Assembly (NCBI GenBank): GCA_963793625.1
Contig: CAWCAT010000015.1
Span: 124,001 to 188,000, forward strand
Length of the DNA: 64,000 bases
Direction of reading: 5' to 3'
Origin: G963668605 sp963793625
Lineage (GTDB): Bacteria; Acidobacteriota; Terriglobia; Bryobacterales; Bryobacteraceae
Part shown: positions 37,253-48,348 of the stretch, piece by piece
Numbering within the stretch: position 1 is the stretch's first letter
Layout: each line of letters opens with the position of its first letter
Made by a program: the position numbers and the translations under genes
Notes under the pieces: model-generated
What the model was told of the DNA's origin: nothing
Databases searched by the model: none
The model's input: the letters and a program-made list of their open reading frames with translations, nothing else

Positions 37253-38786
37253 CTATTTCGCGAACAGCCGGACAAAAACAACCCCGTGGCGCGCTATCGA
37301 CACGGAGTAATTCCCCGTCGAAGTCCCGATATCCTTCTGCCGCCAGACATCGCGCACCCGCTGCGCGCCGGTCACTCCCAGGTCCGCCCAAGTGACGCTG
37401 ACATCGCGCTGGCCCTCGCTCAGGTTGAACAGCCCAAGCGCCGTCAACCCGTCAGCCATCTTCTTCGCCAGAACAAACTCGTCATTCGACTTCCGCACGA
37501 TCCGCGCCTGCTTGCCGAGTGCGTCCTGGTCCACATCGATCACTTCCGTATTACACAATAGACTGAGCGAGAAGTCGTCGAGCGTCGTCATGTCTCCCGA
37601 GTAAAATAGCGGCGCGGCCATCAGTGCCCACATGGACATGTAGCTGTACTGCTCGTCCGGAGTCAGCGTAGTCGGCCGCGGCGGTTCGTCCCGCTTGCGC
37701 GTATTCCCCACGTTACCGATCAGGATGTAATCGGGATCATTCCAGCGCCCCGGACCCGCGTATTCAAACCGCAGGGCGTTCTGGAAACCAATACTGTAGA
37801 AGCCCGGCAGGTTGGTCGCTTTCGCCCACCCGAGATCGTCGGTCGTCCGCCAGCAGTTTCCCCCAACTTCGGCCGCCCACTTCCACACGTCGTTTCGGCC
37901 GTACTGGCAAAGGTTGAAGACTATATCGCGACTTAGCTTGGTAAGTATCGAACCCATTAATTCATAGGGCTTTCGATCGGCTTCCACCGTGTTGCTCTTA
38001 TCGATCGTCCGGTAAGAGCAAAGATCATACTTCAGAAAGTCGAATCCCCATTCGGCGAACGTACGGGCGTCCTTCTCCTCGTGCTGATACGAGCCTTCGA
38101 ACTTCGCGCATGTAAGTGGGCCAGGCGAGGTGTAAATGCCGGCCTTCAGTCCCTTCGCATGGACGTACGCCGTCAGCGCCTTCATGTCCGGGAACCGCTT
38201 GTTCGCCCGGATCGTACCGTCCGCCGTGCGTGGATCTCCGGCCAGGTCGGGATTCGGCGACCCCGGCTTCACCATCCAGCAATCGTCGATATTCACGTAC
38301 TGGTAGCCATAATCGGCCATCCCCGATGAGATCATCACATCCGCCGCAGTTCGAACGGTCTTATCGCTGACGCGGTCGTGATACGTGTACCAGTGATTCC
38401 ACCCCATCGGAGGAGTCAGCGCGAGCGTCTCGCCCACAACCAGCTTGAAAGACTTCGTCGCACGACCCTTGTTGTTGTCCGCCTGTAGCGTCAAAACATA
38501 CTCGCCAGGCTTACTGGGAACGTTGCCCGTAATGATTCCAGTCCCGGCATCCAGTCGCAGCGTCTTAGGCAGACCCTTAACCGAAAACTTGATCGGCCTC
38601 TGGCCCGTACAAGGAATTCGAAAAACAAACGCGCGCCCCGGTCGAGCCCCATAAACCGCAGCGACCGTTGATCTTGGGAGCCGGACCCGGCTTCGGCGTC
38701 AGGATGTATTTATCAGATTCCGCCCCGGCGGCGAAGCCCGTGACGACTGCGAGTGCAATCAAAAAACTACAGAGTGTTCGTTTCAT
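37253..38786 (-). CDS. GH27 alpha-galactosidase with N-terminal Ig-like domain (one frame break)
   Basis: About 510 aa from the ATG at 38786, with signal peptide MKRTLCSFLIALAVVTGFAA. A putative Ig-like domain follows (GARPGRAFVFRIPCTGQ to GIITGNVPSKPGEYVLTLQA), then the GH27 barrel: LALTPPMGWNHWYTYHDRVS, YQYVNIDDCWM, GIYTSPGPLTCAKFEGSY, FDFLKYDLCS (catalytic nucleophile Asp), and GRWNDPDYILIGN (acid/base Asp), ending with a beta domain. The frame changes near 38668, between the leader and the Ig-like domain. It releases terminal alpha-galactose. Its promoter shares a 20-bp box with the TonB receptor gene at 24119-27613, suggesting co-regulation; GH5-like gene downstream is in the same operon. 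Confidence 0.88.
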
Positions 38787-38802
38787 AGGATGAACTGAAC
38801 CA

Positions 38803-38822
38803 GATTGTATCACCCGGAACTC
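38803..38822 (-). promoter_or_regulatory. Promoter box of the GH27 operon (extended -10)
   Basis: GATTGTATCACCCGGAACTC matches 27639-27658 at 19 of 20 positions. On the minus strand it gives TG-A-TACAAT, an extended -10 with TACAAT at 38809-38804, 18 bp before the ATG at 38786. The similarity continues upstream as AAGGT about 10 bp beyond the box in both promoters. Confidence 0.6.
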
Positions 38823-38900
38823 TGAATACCTTCTGGGGACAACGAAGTTGGTCATGGACTAGCTACGGCGAATGCCATATCAGAATCGGACAAAAAACTC

Positions 38901-38938
38901 TTGACACAGGTTCGAGTCCGTGTAAACATGTACATCAA
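38901..38938 (+). promoter_or_regulatory. lacI-type gene promoter with LacI operator
   Basis: A perfect TTGACA -35 box at 38901-38906 is followed by the operator TGTAAACATGTACATCAA at 38921-38938, which covers the expected -10 position (weak TAAACA). The operator's core TGTA-N6-TACA resembles the cre-like sites of LacI-family regulators. The GTG start follows at 38939, so the message is nearly leaderless and autorepression would act on the -10. Confidence 0.7.
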
Positions 38939-39991
38939 GTGGCGACCGTAACGATCAAGAACGTAGCCAGGCTGGCTGGTGTCAGCACCGCAACGGTATC
39001 CCGTGTGCTAAATCGGTCCGGCTACGTCGAGCCCGAAACTGCGCAGTTGGTAACGAAAGCGGTGGAGAAACTCGGGTTCAGACGCGATCTTAACTGGCGG
39101 CGGTTAGTGCGCGGCACCTCTGAAACGGTTTGCTTTCTGTCCGGCGTTCGTGATGCGGTCAACTCATCGCTGACACGCACGCTGGTGGCCTGCGAGCGCG
39201 TCTTCAACTCGGCAGGATACGATCTCGTTTTTCAGACGTTTGACTACAATCCGGATCAGCCTGCTTCAGAACTCCGCCTCCCCCACCTGATAGGACACAA
39301 AGGCGGAGTCAACGGCGTCATTCTCGTCGATGTGCATTACGAAAATCTTCTGGATGCGATGACGAGGTTTAACGTGCCGTTCGTGGGCCTTGGCAACAAC
39401 ATCCTCGGCTCCGACGAACAACTTGTCACGAACTTCATTTTCTATGACGATGATGCGGCTTTCCGAGGCGCGGTTAAGTACCTGTACGAGTTGGGGCACC
39501 GGAGAATCGCCTTCGTAGGGAAGCCCGCACCCTGGTTCCGTCGCCGCTACGAAGGCTATCTCAGGGGTCTTCAGGATTTCGGGCTGGAAGAGATATCGAT
39601 CCGGGATGCCTGGCAAATCGGGAATATCGAGTATGGCCGCCGGGCCGCTGCCAGGCTTCTCCACCTTCAGGAGCCACCGACAGCGATTCTTGGCGGTAAC
39701 GACGAAATCGCGGCAGGCGTGTGGAATGAGTTAATCAATCGGGGCAGTCGCATTCCACAAGACATGAGCCTGATTGGATTCGGTGATCGCGAAGAGTTCT
39801 CCGTATTAGAGCCTCCGCTAACCACAATCGCTCTGTCACCCGGTTACATCGGTGAGGAATTGGCGCGGATGCTCTTGCAGAAACTCGACAGGCCAGAGTT
39901 GCAGATTCCGAGTCGCAATTTAAATTGCGAATTGATGGTGCGCGGATCCTGCGCGCCTCCAGCGGGCCATACAGTAAAGGCGGCTCCGTGA
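38939..39991 (+). CDS. LacI family transcriptional regulator
   Basis: 350 aa from the GTG at 38939. The N-terminal HTH is canonical: VTIKNVARLAGVSTATVSRV then LNRSGYVEPET, with the hinge helix region KLGFRRDLNWRRLVRGTS. The periplasmic-binding-protein-like ligand domain follows (GGVNGVILVDVHYENLLDAM, FYDDDAAFRGAVKYLYELGH, ILGGNDEIAAGVWNELINRG, SLIGFGDREEFSVLEPPLTT). It has no classical tetramerisation tail. Identical 18-bp operators stand before this gene and before the operon at 40037, so it controls itself and the DUF5107-glycosidase-TonB receptor operon, sensing a sugar. It diverges from the GH27 operon, which may also be affected. Confidence 0.93.
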   Translation: MATVTIKNVARLAGVSTATVSRVLNRSGYVEPETAQLVTKAVEKLGFRRDLNWRRLVRGTSETVCFLSGVRDAVNSSLTRTLVACERVFNSAGYDLVFQTFDYNPDQPASELRLPHLIGHKGGVNGVILVDVHYENLLDAMTRFNVPFVGLGNNILGSDEQLVTNFIFYDDDAAFRGAVKYLYELGHRRIAFVGKPAPWFRRRYEGYLRGLQDFGLEEISIRDAWQIGNIEYGRRAAARLLHLQEPPTAILGGNDEIAAGVWNELINRGSRIPQDMSLIGFGDREEFSVLEPPLTTIALSPGYIGEELARMLLQKLDRPELQIPSRNLNCELMVRGSCAPPAGHTVKAAP

Positions 39992-40013
39992 GTCGTTTAT
40001 TTTTGCAGTGCCA

Positions 40014-40031
40014 TGTAAACATGTACATCAA
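40014..40031 (+). promoter_or_regulatory. Second LacI operator, before the DUF5107-TonB operon
   Basis: TGTAAACATGTACATCAA at 40014-40031 is identical over 18 bp to 38921-38938 and ends 5 bp before the ATG at 40037. With arms ATGTA and TACAT around a 6-bp core it is a plausible LacI-family site. Its position over or just after the transcription start fits repression. Confidence 0.75.
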
Positions 40032-40036
40032 ATAAT

Positions 40037-43000
40037 ATGCCCAGATCACAATACATTCTCAGATGCTCCACCGTCCTGCTAATGCTACTTGGCGTCACAA
40101 GCGCTCCGGCGCAAAACACCAGCGCTGTACGCGCATGGGAAGAGTCCCTGACAATTCCTACTTATGAGATCGGGAAGGCCGATCCTAATCCGAGCTTTGA
40201 TGTTGGCCGGGCCTATCAACGTGCACGGGCTCCCATTTATCCATATGCGATGCTCGACACGATAACGGATCGCAAAACGGACAAGTCCTACAGGGCAGTC
40301 TATATCGAGAACCGGTACGTAAAACTGTGCATCCTTCCGGAGTTGGGCGGACGTCTGTTCTCCGCATTGGACAAGACCAACGGTTACGATTTCGTGTACC
40401 GGCAGAGTGTGATCAAGCCCGCTCTTGTCGGAATGATGGGCGCGTGGATCTCGGGAGGCGTCGAGTGGAACGTGCCGCACCATCACCGCTCTACCACCTT
40501 TATGCCGGTGCGCCGTGAAATTGAGGAGCACCCAGACGGCAGCCGGACGGTTTGGGTGGGCGAGATCGAACTGCGCGACCGGATGAAGTGGCTGGTCGGC
40601 ATCACTTGGCACCGGACAGCGCTGCAGTAAAGATCACGGGAAAGCTGATCAATCGCACGCCGCTGGTTCACTCGTTCTTGTACTTCGCCAACATCGCCGT
40701 GCATTCGAACGCGAACTATCAGGTGATCTTCCCGCCTGGCACTGATTACGTAACCAATCACGCTAAAAAAGAATTTTCGCAGTGGCCGCTGGCTGATGTG
40801 GTCTACAACGGGATCGATTTCCGCGGGGGAGTCGATGTCAGTTGGTGGAAAAATCACCCTAGTCCGGTCTCGATGTTCGCCTGGGGCGAACAAGGCGGTT
40901 TTGTCGCCGGGTACGATCACGGGCGGCAGGCCGGAACCGTTCACATCGGAGACGAGCACACTGTCGTCGGCAAGAAGTTCTTCACTTGGGGTGCCGGAAG
41001 CGAAGGGAAGATGTGGGATGACATCCTTACCGACAAGGACGGCCCGTACATCGAATTGATGGCTGGGGCCTATTCCGATAACCAGCCGGACTACACGTGG
41101 ATTCAGCCGTATGAGACCAGAACATTCGTCGAGTACCTTTATCCCGTCCAGAAGATCGGCGGTGTCAAATCGGCAAACCGTGAAGGTGCTATGAATGTGC
41201 AGCGGACCGCGGAACGGCAATTGCGTGTTTCGGCGCTGGTCACGTCTCCGCACGCGCAGGCTCGCCTTCGAGTCGAGGCCCGCGGCAAAGTGCTGTTACA
41301 GGAGACGGTTTCAATCACACCGGACCGGCCATACTCGAAGAATTTCGATCTTCCATCGGGCATCGAGGAGCGTGATGTCTCGGTCGTTCTGGATAGCCGG
41401 GGGAAACAGCTGATCGCGTATCGGCCGGCTAAGGACAGGCGCGATCCCATGCCTGAAGTGGTCACGCCTCCGCCGCCTCCAGCCAGGATCGCGACGACAG
41501 AGGAGTTGTACTTTGCCGGCCAGCGGCTCGAGCAGTTTCGAAACGCTGGCGTGGCAGCCGAGCCTTACTACGAAGAGGTGCTTAAACGAGATCCGAACGA
41601 CGTACGCACGAATACTGCCGTCGCCATCCGGATGCTGAAGCGCGGGGTCTATCGGGAGGCGGAGAATCATCTAAGACGAGCGTTGAATCGGTCTACGAAA
41701 AACTACACGACGCCGAAGGATGGCGAGGCACACTACTACCTCGGCCTTGCACTCAGATATCAGGGCAAAGCGGAAGCCGCTCGCGCCGCATTCTTCAAAG
41801 CGACATGGATGGGCGGGTGGCAGGCGGCGGCGTGGCTGCAGGTCGCCCAAATCGCAGCCGAATTGGGAGACCTGAATTCGGCGTTGGACCATGTGAGCCG
41901 TTCTCTCACGGCACATCCTTCGAATCCGGCCGCACTCAACCTGAAGGCGGCGATCCTGAGCAGGCTCAATGACACGAGCGGGGCCTTGGCGGCTATTAAG
42001 TCCGCACGGGCAATCGATCCGCTGGATGACTGGGCGGAGTACCAGGGCTATCTGCTTCGACCGAACGCCGCTCAGTTGGCTCGTTTGCGAGAGCGGGTGC
42101 GTATGAATCCTCAGCCCGCGTTTGAGATAGCGTCGGACTTCGGTTCCGCCGGTCTTTGGCAAAGTGCGGCAGCAGCGATCTCGTTGCTCAAGCCAGAGAA
42201 CTCTCCGCATCCAATGTTCTACTTCGACCTGGGCTACATCGCATCTCGCAATGGTCAGGCAGAGAAAGCCCTCGAGTATTACCGGATGGGATCGACAGCC
42301 GCGCCGGCCTACTCTTTCCCGTTCCGTTTGGAAGAGATCGAAGTGCTCGAAGACGCGGTCCGGAAAAATCCTCGTGATGCCCGCGCGCATTATTACCTGG
42401 GCAACGTACTCGCAGACAAACAGCCCGTCAGGGCCATCGCCGAATGGGAGCAGTCCCGCGATCTCGATCCGCAGTTTGCTCTGGCGCATCGGAACCTTGC
42501 GTTCGGATATGCGCGAGTGCGACGGGAGTACAGCAAGGCAGCGGAGTCGATGAAACATGCCGTCATGCTCGATCCCGGCAATCCGCGCTTCCTGCTGGAA
42601 CTGGATCAACTATTGGAAGCATCAGGGGTGCCGCCTGCGGAGCGACTGAAAGCGCTCGAAAAGCACCAGCAGGTCGCGGCTCTGCGCGACGATTCCCTCC
42701 TGCGCCACATCTCACTTCTAGTGCAGGTTGGACGGCAGGAAGAAGCGCTGCGACTCCTGACGGGACACCACTTCCACATGTGGGAGGGGGTCGGCCGTTG
42801 GGGGATTTATCCTGTTTACGTTGCCGCTCACCTCGCCCGCGGACACCAGTTTGTCAAGGCGGGCCAGCACGCTGAGGCGTTGGCAGCGTATCGGATGGCG
42901 CTGGAATATCCGAAGAACCTGGGCACGCCGCAGCCGTTGAGGAGCGGTTTGCACACGGAGATCCACTATTGGATCGCGAAAGTACACGAGGCTCTGGGCG

Positions 43001-43413
43001 ACAAGGGGCAGGCGCAGTCCGCCTATCGCAAGGCGGTGGAAAAAGGACCGGTCCTGCTTGCTGCCGCACGCCCTGCGGCAATCGACCAGCCCGATGGCTT
43101 CTACGTCCTTGCGTTGTCTCTACAGAAGTTGGGGCGCCAGTCGGAGGCCCATCGCATATTCGAGCAGATGCGCTCCTCCGGTCGTGACCAACTGGAAGAC
43201 AACACTGCGATGGATTTCTTCATCCCCTATGGCGAACCGGAACTCCCACCAACTCGCATCGCGCAGGCGCATTATGCAATCGCACTGAGTCACCTCGGCG
43301 GCGGGAACCGCAGCGAAGCCGAGGCCGAGTTCGAGAAGGTTCTGCAGCTTCGGCCGTATCATCCAGGAACCCTTTCAAAGCTCTCATCTCTTCGGGACAA
43401 GGAAAAGCAATGA
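40037..43413 (+). CDS. Secreted DUF5107 and TPR repeat protein (one frame break)
   Basis: About 1,125 aa. Signal peptide ILRCSTVLLMLLGVTSAPAQ; then a DUF5107 region (YPYAMLDTITDRKTDKSYRA, VKLCILPELGGRLFSALDKT, ISGGVEWNVPHHHRSTTFMP). The frame shifts near 40610 (stop at 40628-40630) and continues KITGKLINRTPLVHSFLYFA, which completes the DUF5107 beta-sandwich, likely a carbohydrate-active fold. From about residue 470 the rest is TPR arrays (AHYYLGLALRYQGKAEAARA, FDLGYIASRNGQAEKALEYY, ARAHYYLGNVLADKQPVRAI). First gene of the LacI-controlled operon. It overlaps the next gene by 4 bp. Enzyme activity unknown. Confidence 0.85.
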
Positions 43414-44850
43414 GCGATCTAGCACGAAGAACGCTGATGCAGTTACCGTTTGCTGCTGCACTGGGCGCACAGTCTACTGCGCCAAAGGCACCTGAACTTG
43501 AGTTAGTCGGGAAGCTGAAACCCAGGCCCTCTGGTTCGATAAAGGCATCGCCCCTCTCTGTTGGATTCGAGTGTCTGGACAGGCGTTTATTCGAACCGGA
43601 GAAGACGTACGCCCATCTCGGAGCCTTGGGGGTGAAGTGGGCCCGTGTTCAGACGGGCTGGTCGCGTTGCGAGCGAGAGAAAGGCCGCTTCGATTTTCAG
43701 TGGCTGGACTCGATCGTCGATTCCGTCCTGAAAAGCGGAGTCCAGCCGTGGTTCAACGTGGGCTACGGTAACAAACTCTATTCTCCGGAATCGCCCCAGG
43801 AATCCGCCGTCGGATGGGCTCCGCTTTACACTGCCGAGGCAAGGGATGCCTGGGTTCGTTTTGTCGGTGAACTCACAGCGCATTTCCGCGGACGCGTGAA
43901 GCATTGGGAAATCTGGAACGAGCCAAACATAACTGTGTTCTGGAAGCCCAAGGCACCGAACCCCGCAGAATACACCGATCTCGTGAAGCTGACGTCACCC
44001 GTAATCCGCAGGCGCATCCCCGACGCGACGATTATCGGTGGCGCAATGTCCTCTGATGCAGGGCAGTTCGAGTGGCTCACGCGATGCTTCGAACTCGGCA
44101 TGGGACAACTGGTAGACAGAATCAGCTTTCACCGCTACCGCTGGAGTCCCGAACTGAATTATGAATCGAATGTGCGCGCTCTCCGGGCCTTAGTAAAGCG
44201 GTACAAATCCAGCCTTGAACTGTGGCAGGGCGAATGCGGAGTTCCGTCGGAAAAAGGAGGTGTTGGAGCATTGGCCGGCATGGACTGGTCAGAACCCAGG
44301 CAGGCCAGATGGCTGCTCCGCAGGGTACTGCTGGACATGAAGCTGGAACTCGAACTGAGTTCCTATTTTCACCTGACGGACCTGACGAACTACACCGAAG
44401 GCACCGTTCAGAAGGGAAAGTCCGCGTTTTTCGGTCTGTTGCGAGCCAATAGCTACGAACCAAAGCCTTCCTATTACGCGTATCAAAACCTTTGCTCGCT
44501 TTTCGATTCGGAGACGAAGCGGGCCGATCTGGTCTTCGACGTGACAACCCCCGCAAAGCCCGGCGTTGCGGAGGCTGTTCTACTCCGCAACCTTCGTTCG
44601 ACGAGGACATCCCGTTTACGCCTATTGGTATCCATCAGATCTGCAAGAATTTTCTGCACCTGCCACAGTGTCGGCAGGGTTCTGGAGCGGGTCAGGGATT
44701 TCTCTCTCGGACCCCGTGCTGGTCGATCTCCTGAACGGCCAGATCTATAAACCGAAACTAACCGAATCAAAAACGGGCGTCTGGAATGCAAAATCCCTGC
44801 CGCTCCAGGATTACCCGCTGGTAATCACTGAAAGAGCCCTGGTTCTCTGA
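43410..44850 (+). CDS. Glycoside hydrolase, GH39/GH5-like TIM barrel (one frame break)
   Basis: About 480 aa; ATG at 43410 overlaps the previous stop (ATGA). A leader MSDLARRTLMQLPFAAALGA is followed by a clan GH-A barrel: LGALGVKWARVQTGWSRCER, GVQPWFNVGYGN, VKHWEIWNEPNITVFWKPK with the acid/base Glu of WNEPN, VDRISFHRYRW and SLELWQGECGVPSE with the likely nucleophile Glu. The frame breaks near 44590, and the C-terminal beta domain continues as YWYPSDLQEF to ITERALVL at 44850. This resembles GH39 xylosidase-like or GH5 enzymes; the substrate is unknown. The TonB receptor gene begins 12 bp downstream. Confidence 0.82.
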
Positions 44851-44862
44851 ACGGAAGGTCAT

Positions 44863-47800
44863 ATGAAACTGAAGGTCTTATCAATCCTGCTGCTCACGGC
44901 CATGCTGGCTGGTGCGCAAAACATTTCCTGTCAGCTCTCCGGCACGTTACATGATCCGACGGGAGCGTTGATAGTGGGAGCGAAGATTACGCTCACTGCG
45001 GAGCGAACCGGATTCGTTCGCACAACCCACACAAACACCGAGGGCTTCTTCTCGTTTCCCGACCTGACCCCTGCAGCTTTTGACGTGAACATCGCGGCGC
45101 CCGGCTTCAAGACATACAGCCAGCGCGGAATTGAGATTACATCCGGAGGTCAACTTTCTCTTGGCGTGGTCACGATGCAACTCGGCGAAACAGCGGAATC
45201 CATAGTGGTCACTGCGGAGGCTGCCAACATGCTTGTTGCCTCGCCCGAGCGCGCCGGCGTTCTTACCGGAAGCGACCTGGAAGGACTGGCAACACGCGGT
45301 CGCGACATCATGGATGCGGTCGGACTGCTGCCGGGCGTGGTTGACTTGAACGACGCGCGTGAATCGCCGGGCAAGGACAGCCTGGCCAACGTTTTCATTC
45401 TCGGTGGGCGAGCCAATCAGAAGAACATGACCATCGACGGTGTGAGCGCCGTGACCTTCGGTGACGCCACAGCCATTAACACCATGCCGTCAATGGATTC
45501 CGTCGGGGAACTCAAGGTGCTGATGTCGAACTATGCGGCCGAGTATGGCCGCAATACGGGTGGCACCATTACGGTGATCACCAAGGGCGGCGGCCGCCAG
45601 TTTCACGCCACCGCAAATTGGTATCACAGGCACGAGCAGTTTTCGGCAAACAACTACTTCAACAATCTGAATGGCCTCAATCGCTCTCCTTACCGTTTCA
45701 ATATTTTCACGTACGCGTTGAGCGGTCCGGTCTTCATCCCCGGAAAATTCAACAAAGACCGATCCAAGCTCTTCTTCTATTTCTCGCAGGAGTATCAGCG
45801 GCAGCTCACTAACGCCTCCAGCAGAAAGGTGACCGTGCCCACGGCGATCGAGCGAGCCGGAGATTTCTCGCAGAGTTTTGATGTCAACGGGCGGCTGCGG
45901 ACTATCTACGATCCGCAGGCCAATCAAACAGCCTTCCCAGGCAACAAAATCCCTACTTCGCGTTTCAGCCGTACAGGGCAGAAGGTGCTCGAGCTATTTC
46001 CACTGCCCAACTTCGTTGACCCCAACCCCTCGTTGCGTTACCAATGGAACTACATTTCCGCAGCGAGCTACCCGAACCCTCGTCGCGGCGACATCGTCCG
46101 AGTGGATTATTCGCCGAAATCGAACGTTCAGTTGTACGGACGCTACAGCCAGAATCGTGACGAACAGCGCGCTTACTACGGGCCGTGGACATCAGGGTCC
46201 GTTAACTTCCCGCTCGTCCCTGTCGTCTATGAGTTCCCGGGACGCAGCATCACCATAAGCAGTACGGCTACGCTGTCACCTTCGATGTTCAACCAGTTTA
46301 CTTTCGGCATGACCGAGAGTACGAACAGCTTTTATCCCGAGGATGTACAGAAGGTAAGCCGGAAAGGCACTGGTATCGACATCGCGTCATGGTATCCGGC
46401 GAACAATCCCGCCGGGATCATTCCCAACATGAGCTTCGGCGGCGTGAATGCCGCAGCCAATCCCAGCTTGAATAATCGCATTACCAGTTACATGGACAAT
46501 GCGAAGTTCAATCCAAGTTACATCTTCTCTGAGAACCTCAGCAAGGTGTACGGCACTCACACCCTCAAGTTCGGCGCTTACGTCGAAAAGGCGTTTGGAT
46601 ACCCGTTCGCGGACAATCAGGTTCGTGGATCGGTCAGCTTTGGCGTCGATCGCACGAATCCGCTGGACTCGAATTACGCATATTCAAATGCCCTGACCGG
46701 CATCTATCAGAGCTATCAGGAATCTACTTCGCAACCGCTGTCGAAACTGCGATTCAGGAATATCGAGTGGTACGCTCAGGACGACTGGCGCGTTCGTTCA
46801 GGCTTGTTCGTCAATTACGGCTTGCGCATCTATAACGCTCCGCCGATGTGGGACGCACTGCAACAGCAGTTAACGTTCCTTCCCGACTTGTTCAATTCGT
46901 CAAAGGCCCCGGTGTTGCTGCGACCTGCGCTGGATAGCAGCAAGGCTAAGATTGCCGTCGATCCGCGCACCGGCGCTGTTTACCCTGCGGTCAGAGTGGG
47001 TACGTTCGCCCCCGGTTTCGGCGAACCAGACAACGGAATGGCGGTTGTGGGAACTAAAGGGCTTCCCCAATCGCTCTACACGACCCCGGCCCTCAGCATG
47101 GGACCGCGTCTCGGTTTCGCATGGGATCCTATCGGAAGCGGACGGACTGTAATTCGCGGCGGAGGCGGCGTGTTCTTCAATCGTCCCGCCATGGGACCAA
47201 TGAACAGCATGCCGGCTAATCCGCCGACCGTTTACACGCCCATTATGTACTTCGGCACCCTCGAAACTCTGGGACAGGCTGGCGGCCAGGGGATTCTCGC
47301 GCCGACATCGAGCATTACCGCCATGTCAGGGAGCCAGCAGCAACAGACCACTTACAACTTCAGCTTCGGCGTGCAGCAGCAGATCGCCCGTAAACTCGTT
47401 GTCGATGTCTCCTACGTTGGCTCGTTGGCGCGGCACATGTGGGCCACCAGGAACATCAATGCTGTACCGGTGGGTGCACAGTTTCTGGATTTGCATCCGG
47501 AGAATCGTGATCTGAGCACCACGGCATCGGCTCTACCCGCGAATTTCCTCCGCCCGTATCAAGGGTGGGGAGACATCCTGTTCTACGATTTCGGTGCGAG
47601 CTCGAACTACAACTCACTTCAGGTGAGCGCAACGCGCCGGCTGGCCCGGGGTGTGCTTGCCATGAGCTACACATTCAGCAAACTGCTCGGCACTGCGTCG
47701 AGCGATTCCGAACAGATGAGTTCCGTCTTCGCAACCCGCGACAGAAACTACGGCGTACTCAGCTATGACCGTCCCCAGGTTCTTTCGCTGCGTTACAACT

Positions 47801-48300
47801 ACAAACTGCCGGAGCCCGGGAAATATTTCCAGAAGCGGCTGCTGGGCTTGATCACAGACCGTTGGGAGGTGTCCGGAATCACTCGTTTCATGTCGGGCGC
47901 ACCGTTTACGCCTACGTTCTCGACTGTTGATGGGGCGAATATCACAGGCACGCCGTCCGAGACCGCCCGTCCAAACGTCGTCGACCCAACTGCGGACGCC
48001 GTAAACCGTTTCGGCAGACCTGCTCGCGGAACTTTCGGAAATGTGGGTAAAAACGTGCTCCGCGGTCCCGGAATGAACAACTGGGATGTGTCTATCTTCC
48101 GGCAGATTCCCCTGCGCGAGAGCAAGTACATTCAATTGCGATTCGAATCGTACAACACGCTTAATCACACGCAGTTTTCCGCTGTGTCCCAAAATGCTCG
48201 ATTTGACGCGCAAGGGAACCAGATAGATCCGCTGTTTCTGCAGGCAACTGCGGCTCGCGCTCCACGCCGGGTCCAGGTGGCCATACGGCTGATTTGGTAA
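44863..48300 (+). CDS. TonB-dependent receptor, Oar-like, with carboxypeptidase-regulatory-like domain
   Basis: 1,145-aa outer-membrane transporter with signal peptide MKLKVLSILLLTAMLAGAQN. The N-terminal sandwich is LSGTLHDPTGALIVGAKITL to FDVNIAAPGFKTYS; the plug carries LEGLATRGRDIMDAVGLLPG and NQKNMTIDGVSAVT, then AAEYGRNTGGTITVITKGGG; the barrel ends RRVQVAIRLIW with a terminal aromatic. GGAAGG ribosome site before the ATG. Third gene of the operon under the LacI operator at 40014, so it likely imports the sugar polymer fragment handled by the DUF5107 and GH proteins. A stem-loop terminator follows. Confidence 0.92.
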   Translation: MKLKVLSILLLTAMLAGAQNISCQLSGTLHDPTGALIVGAKITLTAERTGFVRTTHTNTEGFFSFPDLTPAAFDVNIAAPGFKTYSQRGIEITSGGQLSLGVVTMQLGETAESIVVTAEAANMLVASPERAGVLTGSDLEGLATRGRDIMDAVGLLPGVVDLNDARESPGKDSLANVFILGGRANQKNMTIDGVSAVTFGDATAINTMPSMDSVGELKVLMSNYAAEYGRNTGGTITVITKGGGRQFHATANWYHRHEQFSANNYFNNLNGLNRSPYRFNIFTYALSGPVFIPGKFNKDRSKLFFYFSQEYQRQLTNASSRKVTVPTAIERAGDFSQSFDVNGRLRTIYDPQANQTAFPGNKIPTSRFSRTGQKVLELFPLPNFVDPNPSLRYQWNYISAASYPNPRRGDIVRVDYSPKSNVQLYGRYSQNRDEQRAYYGPWTSGSVNFPLVPVVYEFPGRSITISSTATLSPSMFNQFTFGMTESTNSFYPEDVQKVSRKGTGIDIASWYPANNPAGIIPNMSFGGVNAAANPSLNNRITSYMDNAKFNPSYIFSENLSKVYGTHTLKFGAYVEKAFGYPFADNQVRGSVSFGVDRTNPLDSNYAYSNALTGIYQSYQESTSQPLSKLRFRNIEWYAQDDWRVRSGLFVNYGLRIYNAPPMWDALQQQLTFLPDLFNSSKAPVLLRPALDSSKAKIAVDPRTGAVYPAVRVGTFAPGFGEPDNGMAVVGTKGLPQSLYTTPALSMGPRLGFAWDPIGSGRTVIRGGGGVFFNRPAMGPMNSMPANPPTVYTPIMYFGTLETLGQAGGQGILAPTSSITAMSGSQQQQTTYNFSFGVQQQIARKLVVDVSYVGSLARHMWATRNINAVPVGAQFLDLHPENRDLSTTASALPANFLRPYQGWGDILFYDFGASSNYNSLQVSATRRLARGVLAMSYTFSKLLGTASSDSEQMSSVFATRDRNYGVLSYDRPQVLSLRYNYKLPEPGKYFQKRLLGLITDRWEVSGITRFMSGAPFTPTFSTVDGANITGTPSETARPNVVDPTADAVNRFGRPARGTFGNVGKNVLRGPGMNNWDVSIFRQIPLRESKYIQLRFESYNTLNHTQFSAVSQNARFDAQGNQIDPLFLQATAARAPRRVQVAIRLIW

Positions 48301-48316
48301 AACACTCGAACGTGCA

Positions 48317-48341
48317 TTGGGCCGACCAGCGGCCGGCCCAA
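48317..48341. terminator. Shared stem-loop between convergent genes
   Basis: TTGGGCCG (48317-48324) pairs perfectly with CGGCCCAA (48334-48341) around a 9-nt loop, midway between the convergent ends of the TonB receptor (48300) and the secreted DinB gene (48349). Neither side has a U-tract, so it may act as a weak bidirectional terminator or mRNA end stabiliser. Confidence 0.5.
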
Positions 48342-48348
48342 AGGCATA

